From Cytobacillus sp. S13-E01 (GTDB taxonomy: Bacteria; Bacillota; Bacilli; Bacillales; Bacillaceae_L), in contig NZ_JARFVC010000043.1 in NCBI RefSeq assembly GCF_029193815.1, forward strand, positions 1 to 32,613: 32,613 bases of DNA. Direction: 5' to 3'. Below the pieces are notes generated by a model. That model was given only the letters and a program-made list of their open reading frames with translations, made no database searches and was not told where the DNA came from. Positions 9,021 through 16,725 of the stretch are shown here, piece after piece. Every line of letters starts with the position of its first letter. Position 1 is the first letter of the stretch. Position numbers and translations under genes: made by a program.

Positions 9021-9580
9021 TCGTATTGTTCTTCTTTCTTCTCTCGTATTTCTGTAAAGGTTTCGTTCAATATAATGGTATCCTCAATCAAACGATCAAT
9101 TCGAAACAAAACATCATGATTTGTAATTTCTTTCCGGTAGAAATCTTCTTCCTCAATAAAAACGTAAGTCTGCACAATTTGTGCTTTCATGTAAGCTAAA
9201 ATAGGTTTTATTTGTTGCTCAGCCATCAAATAATGTTTTGAAGAACCTGCTGTAACAAGCATACTAACAACTTTATCACGTAATGCATTCTGAGGTAATA
9301 AATCAAATATGTTTTTTAATGTAGCCGGAATGGATGCCTGAAAAACAGGTGTCCCAATAATAATTGCATCTGCTTCCATTAAGCTTTTAGTTACATATCC
9401 TGTGTCACCTTCATATTCCAAATAGTTCCTTCCATCACTAAACTGAACATCATATTCAGCTAAATCAAGTAATTTCACTTCAACATCTGGGTATTTCGTC
9501 GAAAGTGCTTTAACAGTGTAATCCATCGCTGTTCTTGTCTTTGAGCCAACTTTTGAAGCCGATAACGCCACAATCTTCAT
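9005..9580 (-). CDS. NADPH-dependent FMN reductase (flavodoxin-like)
   Basis: This is a 191-residue flavodoxin-fold protein that would reduce FMN with NAD(P)H. The phosphate-binding loop near the N-terminus (LSASKVGSKTRTA) and the IIGTPVFQASIPATLKNIFDLLP segment are typical of SsuE-type reductases. It starts 3 nt after the stop of the luciferase-like monooxygenase gene, with its GGAGG site inside that gene's end, so it likely supplies reduced flavin to that enzyme. The last ~10 residues lie at the junction with the MFS remnant and may not be original. Confidence 0.85.
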   Translation of the reverse strand: MKIVALSASKVGSKTRTAMDYTVKALSTKYPDVEVKLLDLAEYDVQFSDGRNYLEYEGDTGYVTKSLMEADAIIIGTPVFQASIPATLKNIFDLLPQNALRDKVVSMLVTAGSSKHYLMAEQQIKPILAYMKAQIVQTYVFIEEEDFYRKEITNHDVLFRIDRLIEDTIILNETFTEIREKKEEQYEMESL

Positions 9581-9583
9581 TCC

Positions 9584-10657
9584 TTACGCCTCCGATTTTC
9601 GTGTATATTTTTTAATGGCAGGTAAAATTTCTGTACCAATCAAATCAATATTTTTCATTAACCTCTCAAATGGAACTCCACCAAAATCAATTTGTGCAAT
9701 GTATCGCTGATGTCCAAAAACTTCATGCTGGTAGAGAATTTTCTCAATGATTTCTTGTGGACTCCCGATATTCATAATATTATGGGGATCCACTCCTTGG
9801 GCAAATTGCTGCTTAGGGAACCCAGTTCCGTTCGTCTTTTTCATCCCTTCATTAATATGTGGATACATATCTTTTAGAGCCTGCTGCGATGTTTCTGCAG
9901 CATAGAAAAATCCGGCAGTTGCAATTGGCAGTTCTGCAGGGTCAAAGCCTCTGCTTCTCGCTGCCTCTCTATAAGCATCAATCGTTCGCTTAAAAGCAGA
10001 AGCTGGACCACCTAAGTGAGCCATAAACATTGGGGCACCAGCATAACCGGCCCTTATCGCACTAGCTGGTGTTCCACCAACCGCTCGCCAAATCGGGATG
10101 AAACCTTTTTCAGGACGAGGAAGAACCTTTGCATTTTTTAAAGAAGCTCGGAACTCTCCACTCCAATTTATTATTTCCTCATCATTTATCTTCATCAACA
10201 ACTCGAATTTTTCCTCAAATAACTCTTCATAATCACGAAGATTGTAGCCTAATAAATCAAATAACCCGACTCTTGATGCCCGACCAGCAATTATCTCTGC
10301 ACGCCCCTTTGAAATCAAATCAATCGTGGCAAAGTCTTCATATACTCGTACTGGATCTGACGTGCTAATAATTGTAGATGAGCTTCCTAATTTTATATTT
10401 TTTGTTACCTGAGCAATGGCTGATAGAACAACTGAGTGAGCTTGTGTTACAAAATAATCCTGGTGACTCTCACCCACACTAAAGAAGTCAATACCCGCCT
10501 GATCGGCTAACTTTGCATATTCTATAATTTCATGAATTCGTTTTTCTGCGGAAATTCTCTCTCCGGTTAATGGGTTTGGTAAGTGGTCACCTAGTGTATA
10601 AATTCCAAACTCTAAACCCTCACTCGGATCAATACCGTATTTTTCCATCTTTTTCAT
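9584..10657 (-). CDS. LLM-class flavin-dependent monooxygenase (luciferase-like)
   Basis: This is a bacterial luciferase-like TIM-barrel oxidoreductase of about 357 residues. Recognisable parts are FGIYTLGDHLP at the N-terminus, SVGESHQDYF, LGSSSTIISTSDPVRVYEDFATIDLISKGR cut into strands and helix of the flavin site, and GRASRVGLFDLLGY. A TTG at 10675 is in frame, but the ATG at 10657 has an AAAGGTGA site 5 nt upstream. It is co-transcribed with the adjacent FMN reductase, the classic two-component arrangement. The substrate cannot be told from sequence. Confidence 0.87.
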   Translation of the reverse strand: MKKMEKYGIDPSEGLEFGIYTLGDHLPNPLTGERISAEKRIHEIIEYAKLADQAGIDFFSVGESHQDYFVTQAHSVVLSAIAQVTKNIKLGSSSTIISTSDPVRVYEDFATIDLISKGRAEIIAGRASRVGLFDLLGYNLRDYEELFEEKFELLMKINDEEIINWSGEFRASLKNAKVLPRPEKGFIPIWRAVGGTPASAIRAGYAGAPMFMAHLGGPASAFKRTIDAYREAARSRGFDPAELPIATAGFFYAAETSQQALKDMYPHINEGMKKTNGTGFPKQQFAQGVDPHNIMNIGSPQEIIEKILYQHEVFGHQRYIAQIDFGGVPFERLMKNIDLIGTEILPAIKKYTRKSEA

Positions 10658-10764
10658 CTTATTCACCTTTTTCAATTTATAGTTAATGGGTAACTCTCAT
10701 ATTTCCTACTCATCAATTTTTTATTTATTATTTATTGACTATACGGATGAACCTTTTATAAAGT

Positions 10765-10945
10765 GAACTTCAATCAATGGGGTTTTCACATCCCCCTACT
10801 GATTGTTAGTTGACCTTATTACGCCTGAAGCGTGCTATTCCTGTGCGACATCGGACCTAAGTGGCAGTTGATCGCCCACCTAAACTTCCTCGAATTCCTA
10901 ATTTTTTTTAGTGGGGGTTTTACTGCCCTTAAGCGTGGGATAAAA
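10765..10945. repeat. Structured non-coding segment, possible IS200/IS605-type end or its RNA
   Basis: No open frame spans this segment, although it is more GC-rich than its surroundings. It contains a strong hairpin with arms CAATCA-TGGGG / CCCCCTACTGATTG (10771-10805), a GTGG/CCAC stem around 10861-10879 and a G-run/C-run pair (GTGGGGG at 10911 against CCCCC at 10792). Subterminal hairpins and compact structured RNA are typical of ends of IS200/IS605 elements and their cargo-free derivatives. I recognise no transposase here, so the assignment is an inference. Confidence 0.35.
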
Positions 10946-10975
10946 ATTCATACAAACCTAGATTTCTCTTATTTT

Positions 10976-11509
10976 CTATAAGCTTTTCTTTAGTTCTTCA
11001 GGTGATCCTTCCCAATATTCATTATTAAAATCAACAAGGAAGTTCTTCAAAAGTAATTTCGAAATATCATCCAATTTATCTAGTGAAAATTTTCTTTTGA
11101 TTGCTTTATCAAGGGAATTTACATGCTCAGGCATCGATTTATGTCCCAACCGTTTTTTACTGCCTTCTTTAGTTACCTTAGAAACAATGATTTCACATGC
11201 ACCTGCTCCAGAATAGAAAGCACCCTCTTCACCTCTATCGAGCGCAATCCAAACAATCCAATATTTTTGCGGTTGAACCAACTCATCCTTTTTTGCTTTA
11301 AAACTTACCTTCTGTTCTACACGGCTTCGCCCGTGTAAAGCACCCATATCAATAAAAACATCTTGATTTTCCGGGTCAATAATCACGGGAGTTACATTTT
11401 CTAAGGAGATGGTCCCAACCCCATAACCTCCTTCTCCTCGTGTTGGGTCATCTTTTATAATATTAAACTGTGTTCTTTTTTGGATTGATTCCCGCTCACT
11501 TTTCTCCAT
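10976..11509 (-). CDS. ywhD: YwhD family protein
   Basis: This is a protein of about 177 residues similar to B. subtilis YwhD. Shared features are FNIIK-DPT near the start, GGYGVGTISLENVTPVIID, the DMGALHGRS motif, YWIVWIALDR and SMPEHVNSLDKA-KR. The function is unknown. The frame is open from 11551, but the ATG at 11509 has a GAGGGAG site 11 nt upstream and matches the family N-terminus. It stands alone on the edge of the accessory region, whereas in B. subtilis ywhD lies near speE, far from guaA. Confidence 0.85.
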   Translation of the reverse strand: MEKSERESIQKRTQFNIIKDDPTRGEGGYGVGTISLENVTPVIIDPENQDVFIDMGALHGRSRVEQKVSFKAKKDELVQPQKYWIVWIALDRGEEGAFYSGAGACEIIVSKVTKEGSKKRLGHKSMPEHVNSLDKAIKRKFSLDKLDDISKLLLKNFLVDFNNEYWEGSPEELKKSL

Positions 11510-11797
11510 ATTAGAATTTGCTCCCTCTATTATTAAATGTATTAAGCGCATTTTCTCTATTGTTGAGCACTATTAGATCATTTTAAGTTACTAAAGTTTA
11601 GTGTAGAAAATTTGTTTTAACTTTATAATTTATTTATTAGCTTGTCCTAATTTTAATAATAAACCCAAATGGTTGCTATAACAACTATTTAGGTTTAATG
11701 TGCTTCTTCATTTTTCAACTTTTCAAGCTTTTTGCTTTCTAATAACATTATATTGATCCCAGAACTCCAGATTCTTATTAATGACGGAAACAACCAA

Positions 11798-11908
11798 ACA
11801 GTAACAGCAGAAACTAGTGTACCACTAGAACAAATTATGGACAAATTCAGTCATTCAGACGATCAAATTACCAAAGATGTTTACCTTCATGTGACAAAAT
11901 ATAAGAAA
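11798..11908 (+). pseudogene. C-terminal fragment of a tyrosine recombinase (phage/ICE integrase)
   Basis: The plus frame reads SVPLEQIMDKFSHSDDQITK followed by DVYLHVTKYKK. This is the end of the catalytic domain of phage-type integrases: the (L)GHSD segment leading to the active-site Tyr in VYLHVTK. The nucleophile Tyr is present, but the R-H-x-x-R box (HDLRHTHA) upstream is missing and the homology stops at the edge of the hairpin repeat that follows. It is a dead remnant and evidence that an integrated element once lay here. Confidence 0.7.
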
Positions 11909-12067
11909 AGCACAGGGCGCCCGCCTATCGGCGACAAGCATAAGACAAGCCGGCTGGAAGGTTGTTCTTTACCTTCTGGACGGATTGGCTTATGACCTCG
12001 AGTCGATGGCGCCCGGAGCTAGACACTAAAACTTGGTACAAATTTTTATACTTTCTTATCTTTTAAA
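11909..12067. repeat. Hairpin repeat, copy A
   Basis: This is a ~120-nt imperfect long hairpin (outer arms GGGCGCC / GGCGCCC; inner arms CATAAG-CAAGCC and GAAGGT pairing with ACCTTC and TTGGCTTATG), followed by a ~45-nt tail (CTAAAACTTGGTACAAA...). It is nearly identical to copy B at 26975-27132 and closely related to copy C. It directly abuts the integrase fragment, as if inserted into it. Confidence 0.85.
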
Positions 12068-12070
12068 GAA

Positions 12071-12156
12071 AACTCGCCGAGTGGCGAGTCTGAAGGGCGA
12101 AGACAGAGGCGTATTTGCACTTATGCGTTTTAGAATTTATGGATATAAATTCTAAT
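12071..12156. repeat. Second structured repeat type
   Basis: There are two perfect hairpins: CTCGCC-GAGT-GGCGAG (12073-12088), and an AT-rich one with 10-bp arms TTAGAATTTA / TAAATTCTAA (12130-12155). It lies between copy A and a stub of the same hairpin repeat. It is non-coding. It looks like another dispersed intergenic repeat, but no second copy is in this window. Confidence 0.45.
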
Positions 12157-12166
12157 TAGGAACAAA

Positions 12167-12186
12167 AGCGCAGGGCGCCCGCCTAT
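12167..12186. repeat. Stub of the hairpin repeat (5' end only)
   Basis: About 20 nt identical to the first bases of repeat copies A and B (GCGCAGGGCGCCCGCCTAT), then the similarity stops. It is a truncated copy. Confidence 0.6.
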
Positions 12187-12336
12187 TCAACAATGATAAC
12201 TTTGTACCATCAGTTGACAAGTATTTTTTACACAGTGAAGTAAGTGATAACACTTACTTTCACGAAATTTTTAAAATGTTACAAGTAATTCTTTTATTAT
12301 TTGTATTTCTTCTTGTGAATTTGTTTTTCGCCTATA

Positions 12337-12441
12337 TTACATCATTAAACCATGGGACCACTCGTTTGCATCGTCAGGAGCATATTCTAAGAATTCAGTA
12401 TTAAGGTTTTTTTGGTGGTTTAAATCACGCCGCCCATTCAT
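12337..12441 (-). CDS. Possible 34-residue small protein or gene remnant
   Basis: An ATG-initiated frame of 34 codons begins MNGRRDLNHQ and continues through an acidic stretch EFLEYAPDDANEWSHGLM. The composition is unlike random AT-rich noise. No good ribosome binding site precedes the ATG. It could be a real small protein or the C-terminal tail of a lost gene. Apart from this the interval 12187-12633 shows nothing I can name. Confidence 0.3.
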   Translation of the reverse strand: MNGRRDLNHQKNLNTEFLEYAPDDANEWSHGLMM

Positions 12442-12633
12442 GGCTATCTAAAATAAAGAAAAATAGGTTTTAAAAAAATCTTGGTATTAGTGGTTTTCTA
12501 CTATGATTCTATAATAATCTTAAATACAAAATAAAATTTGTATGAGCAAAAGTATGAGCATTTCTTAAAGAACATTTTTTAGTTTTTTTCCTTAACAAAC
12601 CCTATCTCTATAGGATAGGGCTTGTTATAATTC

Positions 12634-13482
12634 TTATTCACTTTCAAGTTTATTTAATAAATTCTTAAGCCGTGTTATTTCAAATTTCCGTTTTTTAAAC
12701 CATTCTTGGGACCAAATCCGGTGAATTTTCCATCCCAAGTTTTCAAAAACCTGCTGACGTAAACGATCTCGGTCTCTAGCCACTTTAGAACTGTGATAGG
12801 TTTTCCCATCACATTCAATCCCACAGAGATACGAATCAGGTCGACTAGGATTGACCACTGCTAAATCTATTTTATACCCCGAAGCGCCAACTTGAGTGTG
12901 AACATCATACCCCATATTAACTAGAGCCTCGTACACATCTTCTTCAAATGGCGAATCGAAAACTTTGGTGTTATCGGTAGATGAATATGTTGGAAGATGT
13001 CCGCTTCTAGCCATCTCCACGTAATCTCGTAAACGATGAACCCCAATACTCTTAGTCCTTTCCAAGGGAATATCTTGAGGCAATAAGGAACTGATCAGTT
13101 TAATATGATATTTGGCACGGGTTATAGCTACATTCAAACGTCGTTCACCCCCGTTTTTGGTTAACGGCCCAAAGTTTATATGAAGGTTACCATCAGGAGT
13201 TTTCCCGAAATCAATACTAAAGAAAATCACATCACGTTCGTCACCCTGTACGTTTTCCAAGCTCTTCACAAAAAATTCATCCATTTGCCCCTCTTTAAAA
13301 AAGTTTTCCATAGAGGAGTTATTTCTTCTCAAAAAGCCAATTTGGTCACGGATCTCCGTTGCCTGTGCATCACTAAAAGCAATGACTCCTAAGGAACGCT
13401 CTAGAATGCTTGAAGGAAGCTTCGTATAATTGGAGATATTCTTTCCGAAAACCAGTTGATTTTTATTAAGCTTGGTGCGCAT
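12634..13482 (-). pseudogene. C-terminal part of a superfamily 1 helicase with a Vsr-like nuclease domain
   Basis: The 282-residue frame carries only the end of a much larger protein. Residues ~30-130 match the last helicase motifs of the Upf1-like/DUF4011-type family (ENVQGDERDVIFFSIDFG at 76-93 and RLNVAITRAK at 115-124). Residues ~175-280 match a PD-(D/E)XK/Vsr-like nuclease (DLAVV, then GIECDGKTYH at 221-230, then RDRDRLR, then GWKIHRIWS). Full-length relatives are well over 1000 residues and carry the Walker motifs, which are absent here. The first ~28 residues do not look like the family, so the upstream part has been replaced. Such proteins are common in defence islands. This one cannot be an active helicase. 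Confidence 0.75.
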
Positions 13483-13769
13483 GATAAACCCGAAAAGAAG
13501 TTGGATTTTGGAAACTTAGTTGTTTGGGGTATCAATGGACTCAAAGGGCTTGGGATTGTTTCATCTCCAATCTTGCATTTTATTTTTTGCGAACTATTTC
13601 TAAACGTTTATCATAATGTTGTAACCATTTCTTTGCAATATCCTTGCTGCTAATTTCGGCAGCTAGTTGAAGCAGCTACTTTCCCACCTTGATATGTTAT
13701 TTTACGAAATAAGATAAGACGAGGATAGCCTGAAAACTTCTACCGCAACGGGGGACAGGCATCTTTTTG

Positions 13770-14147
13770 TTATATTCTTTCAATACCTTCTAAATTAAAA
13801 TAAACATTTTTTGCCCTAAAGGGAGCAGGACTAGTATATTGTAATTTTAATCTCTCAAAATCACTAATTCGCTTCGAATGATAATAGGGATTAGTAAACG
13901 TTAGTTTTTCATTTCTAAGCCAACTTGGTACTTCAATTGCATGAATTTGAAAGTAATAATCTATTAAGGCTGATACTTTAGTTAAGTATGTTAATTCTGT
14001 ATCATTGCATAATTCTAAGTCTATTGGTTTATTAAGGCTATCAATAAATTTCATATCCTTTGTTCTTAGGATTTCTAATAATTGATTTAAACTTGTATCT
14101 TCATCAGGATATTCGAATAATGATAATAAATACTTATTCCCAATCAT
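13770..14147 (-). CDS. Partner protein of the adjacent nucleotidyltransferase
   Basis: This 125-residue soluble protein has conserved-looking features: a helical middle (YLTKVSALIDYYFQIH), then VPSWLRNEKL, PYYHSK and a C-terminal TSPAPFRAKNVYFNLEGIER-like end. I associate this C-terminus with small proteins encoded next to DUF6036-type nucleotidyltransferases. Its start overlaps the nucleotidyltransferase gene by 14 nt, so the two are translationally coupled. The function is not known; a toxin-antitoxin-like pair is the simplest guess. Confidence 0.65.
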   Translation of the reverse strand: MIGNKYLLSLFEYPDEDTSLNQLLEILRTKDMKFIDSLNKPIDLELCNDTELTYLTKVSALIDYYFQIHAIEVPSWLRNEKLTFTNPYYHSKRISDFERLKLQYTSPAPFRAKNVYFNLEGIERI

Positions 14148-14700
14148 ATCCTAAATCCTCTCCTAAGTATTTTATAAAATTTATTTGTCTTTCTCCAATT
14201 AGAGTTAGCGGTATATAGTAATTAAAAATATTTAAAAGTTCCTTTTTAGTAGTAATACCCAAATCTTTGCATAGTAAATAGGCATCAACAAAATCCTTAG
14301 CAGGTTCTGGTCTAGCCGCTAATATTTTCATAGCTAATAATTGTTCTGCCCTAGGTTTTAATATTTTCAAGTTAGAATATACCCTATAGGTTTCTTTATC
14401 TTCTTTTAAAATAGCTTTTAGCGGCTCCTTAATCTCTTCATTTATCCAGCCATCTGAAAGATTAAAAATAAACTTAGTTTGGGCTAATATATTATCTAAT
14501 AATTTCGAATTAGTTTCACTAAATACACAGTCTATATCTTTAGTTGCCGGCCTATTATCATATACCATTGTCATAATAGAACCACCATAAATTGTTATCT
14601 CTAGTTGCAATTGATTTTCTTTTAGTCGTTCATTTAAATAATCAAATATCTCTAACAACTTACCCTTATCCATTAATCCTATATTATTAGAATTAGTCAC
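14134..14700 (-). CDS. DUF6036/AbiEii-like nucleotidyltransferase
   Basis: This 188-residue protein has the minimal nucleotidyltransferase signature: IYGGS (GGS at 39-41), then TKDIDCVF with the D-x-D pair at 55 and 57, and a later RAEQLLAMKILAARPEPAKDFVDAYLL helix pair as in AbiEii-type enzymes. The start is GTG at 14700 with an AGAGGTGG site about 7 nt upstream. It is the first gene of a two-gene unit. Proteins of this fold modify RNA or proteins in several toxin-antitoxin systems, but the target here is unknown. Confidence 0.75.
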   Translation of the reverse strand: MTNSNNIGLMDKGKLLEIFDYLNERLKENQLQLEITIYGGSIMTMVYDNRPATKDIDCVFSETNSKLLDNILAQTKFIFNLSDGWINEEIKEPLKAILKEDKETYRVYSNLKILKPRAEQLLAMKILAARPEPAKDFVDAYLLCKDLGITTKKELLNIFNYYIPLTLIGERQINFIKYLGEDLGYDWE

Positions 14701-15188
14701 ATTATTCCACCTCTATCATGGATTTAAAATACTATCTTCATTATATCATTAAAAATATCAAGCAAATAACCATTCTCATTAAAATATTATTGGGTGAATG
14801 TTCACTAAAAATAGCGCCAGACACTTCATACACTTTATTGTCATTAATACTCGTACTATTCTCGGTAAATAAGAATAGGACTACCTCCTATTACTTGGAA
14901 GTAGCCCTTCTAACTTTTTAGAATGAGTAGATTACATCTTGCCGCCCCTAAGGTGAGGGTGTGTAATATCTTACACGATGAGTGCAAAAAGTGCGGTATA
15001 TCAAGGTTTTGTTAATTTCTGTCTGTAACATCTTTAACGGACATTTATAGTTTTTCATTGGATTGCGTTAGCAAAATGTTAGCATCTAAACTTGGGTCAA
15101 AGGGGACAGGTTATACTAAAAAAGGAGTCTTCTATCAGTGAATTTAAGTGTTATAATTATTAAAATAATGAATAAGAGAGGGTGATAC
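14701..15188. other. Intergenic region between divergent modules
   Basis: It contains a GGAGG-like hairpin at 14878-14905 and the repeated 17-mer at 15068-15084. A possible SigA -10 TATAAT at about 15151 precedes the UPF0175 gene, without a clear -35. I see no gene here. Confidence 0.5.
15068..15084. repeat. 17-mer direct repeat, possible integrase arm site (copy 1)
   Basis: TTAGCAAAATGTTAGCA, itself two TTAGCA hexamers 11 nt apart, recurs identically at 18534-18550 near the end of groEL. Closely spaced hexamers of this kind are typical arm-type binding sites of tyrosine recombinases. Confidence 0.45.
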
Positions 15189-15503
15189 TTGTTGGCAATG
15201 GAGGAATCGAAAGCAAAAGTTGGAATTAATCCTGAATTCCTACCTTTTTTAAAAGGAAAAAATGTAAACTCGGTTGATGAAGATGTTAATTTATCTCTAG
15301 CCATGTATCTGTTCACCGCAAGAAAACTAACACTCGGACGAGCAGCTGAACTTAGTGGTAAAGGCCTTTCAGACTTTATTCAAATCTTAATTGACCATAA
15401 TATCCATTGGGCTGAGTATACAGAAGAACGTAAAAAACAAGATGATGAAACCATTGAATTCATTCTAAAAGAAGATGGTAAACACGATGAAGGCAATATG
15501 TAA
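15189..15503 (+). CDS. UPF0175 family antitoxin
   Basis: This 104-residue protein carries the UPF0175 hallmark LTLGRAAELSGKGLSDFIQIL (residues ~47-67), a helix-turn-helix-like segment found in antitoxins of the DUF3368 PIN-like toxin family. The start is one of two adjacent TTG codons (15189 or 15192) after a GAGGGTG site; the ATG at 15198 is also possible. It overlaps the following toxin frame by 17 nt, the usual arrangement. It would bind and repress its own operon and neutralise the toxin, but that toxin is broken here. Confidence 0.85.
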   Translation: MLAMEESKAKVGINPEFLPFLKGKNVNSVDEDVNLSLAMYLFTARKLTLGRAAELSGKGLSDFIQILIDHNIHWAEYTEERKKQDDETIEFILKEDGKHDEGNM

Positions 15504-15663
15504 TACCAGCCCAATTATCGGCCTATCCATCATTGGTCATCTTGAATTGCTGTGGGAACTGTTTGATATCTATATACCACAAGAAGTATATAATGAAGTT
15601 GTTAATGATGGCAGTGACCGAGCAATCGGTAAGCATGAGTTAAGAAATGCTGTGGTTAAGTAA
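15487..15663 (+). pseudogene. Truncated DUF3368 (PIN-like) toxin
   Basis: The frame from ATG 15487 gives only 58 residues: ICNTSPIIGLSIIGHLELL, then IYIPQEVYNEVV. This is the N-terminal third of DUF3368 proteins, which are usually ~150-160 residues. It ends at a TAA (15661-15663). In another frame the next bases read KIMIYDLG, plausibly the natural continuation, so a small frameshift near 15660 is likely. The rest of the domain with the later acidic residues is absent. The toxin is inactive by inference. Confidence 0.75.
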
Positions 15664-15747
15664 AATCATGATTTATGACCTTGGTATGAATAATTCAGGT
15701 TTAAGTAATTTCTCAATATTTCTAGTTAACATTTTAAAACTATCGGT

Positions 15748-15898
15748 TTATAATACTGGTTGTAATTCTAGCGAAATACGTCTCAAAACCTCTAGCAATC
15801 CTTTTTCAATTTTTTCATCGATTCCGCTTTGTATTTCTTCCACTCTCGTTTTTTTTGAAGGTTAATTGGTGCCTGTACCTGTTGTAATTCTTCTATTT
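15748..15898 (-). pseudogene. Possible gene remnant with a frameshift in a poly-A tract
   Basis: On the minus strand EIEELQQVQAPINLQKK in one frame continues, across an 8-A run at 15849-15856, as TRVEEIQSGIDEKIEKG and LLEVLRRISLELQPVL in another. The highly charged helical tail resembles the C-termini of MerR-like regulators with DUF3967-type ends, but I cannot confirm the family. There is no start codon. Apart from this and the terminator at 16019, the interval 15664-16143 shows no gene. Confidence 0.3.
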
Positions 15899-16018
15899 CT
15901 TATTGACTATATTTTAACTTAATTTTTTGGTGAAAATAAAGATGCATATTTCTGCTTTTAACGGGTTCTCTATTGAGGTGCAAACACTTCAATTATCATA
16001 AAAAACAACACACAAATA

Positions 16019-16053
16019 AGCATAGGAATTGAATACTTATTCCCATGCTTTTT
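16019..16053 (+). terminator. Terminator after the UPF0175/DUF3368 unit (may act both ways)
   Basis: An AGCAT-GGAAT / ATTCC-ATGCT stem with a T-run on the plus strand. A weaker T-rich tail on the minus strand may also end the zeta-like kinase transcript, which stops at 16144. Confidence 0.55.
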
Positions 16054-16143
16054 AACTTTATTTAATAGGTATTTCATTATCCAACACTCTGTCCCTGCAT
16101 TGTAGAGAGAAACAGCTATGTTGACAGAACCTATGATTATTTC

Positions 16144-16725
16144 TTATTTTAATTTACTCATAATTGGACTTACCCAATGAGGAACATAGTTTGATTGATA
16201 TGTGATGAGCCCTTGTGATGTTTCTATAATAAGTTCACCATCTAAATTACTGTTGTCCACAATCAATAGATTATCAATATGTTCTACGTTTTGAATAAGA
16301 TTTTCAAGAGACCTTGTGTGTCTCCTAAGAATATCTTTTGTAGGGATATCATGACCACCATTTTTTACTCGCAACGCTACTCTTTCGATGTTTTTGTTAA
16401 CATCTTTTAATCCTAGAAAGAACATTGTTACTTCAAATCCGTTATCCCTTGCTTCTTTAATTTGTTTTATAGCATTGTTTCCCGATAAGGTTGTTTCTAT
16501 TGAAAAACTTTTTCTTTCATTTATGCATTCGCTGACAAGTTCTAATACTTTTCTGCCCGCTGCTAGTCTTTTGGATTCCGGATTTAAGGGGTCAAGTCTA
16601 CGAGCGATAGCATCAGGATCTATGTTAATTTCAATACCTAATTTATCAATCAATAGACTACGAAAAGTGCTTTTCCCACTTCCATTATTACCTGCAAACA
16701 CATACATCATAGGTTGTTCTTTCAT
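16144..16725 (-). CDS. Zeta-toxin-like P-loop kinase
   Basis: This 193-residue protein has a Walker A GNNGSGKST (12-20), then INIDPDAIARRL and FSIETTLSG, as in the zeta toxin/COG4185 family. HDIPTKDILRRHTRSLENL follows, which supplies the Arg residues of the lid. Zeta kinases phosphorylate UDP-sugars and poison cell wall synthesis; many COG4185 members are uncharacterised. Its ATG overlaps the stop of the upstream 78-codon gene by 4 nt, a typical toxin-antitoxin layout. All key residues seem present. Confidence 0.8.
   Translation of the reverse strand: MKEQPMMYVFAGNNGSGKSTFRSLLIDKLGIEINIDPDAIARRLDPLNPESKRLAAGRKVLELVSECINERKSFSIETTLSGNNAIKQIKEARDNGFEVTMFFLGLKDVNKNIERVALRVKNGGHDIPTKDILRRHTRSLENLIQNVEHIDNLLIVDNSNLDGELIIETSQGLITYQSNYVPHWVSPIMSKLK

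Noticed and set aside
11661-11696. AAACC / GGTTT nested hairpin with an inner GTTG / CAAC stem
   Set aside because: There is no T-run on either strand and no gene ends next to it, so it is not called as a terminator.
11909-12186. CRISPR array, because of repeated GC-rich units
   Set aside because: There are only scattered long hairpins with no regular short spacers; they are dispersed repeats.
13456-13653. Plus-strand frame of 65 codons reading DKPEKKLDFGNLVVWGINGL and on
   Set aside because: The frame looks somewhat protein-like and lies at the break of the helicase remnant, but it has no ribosome binding site or recognisable family and overlaps that frame on the other strand.
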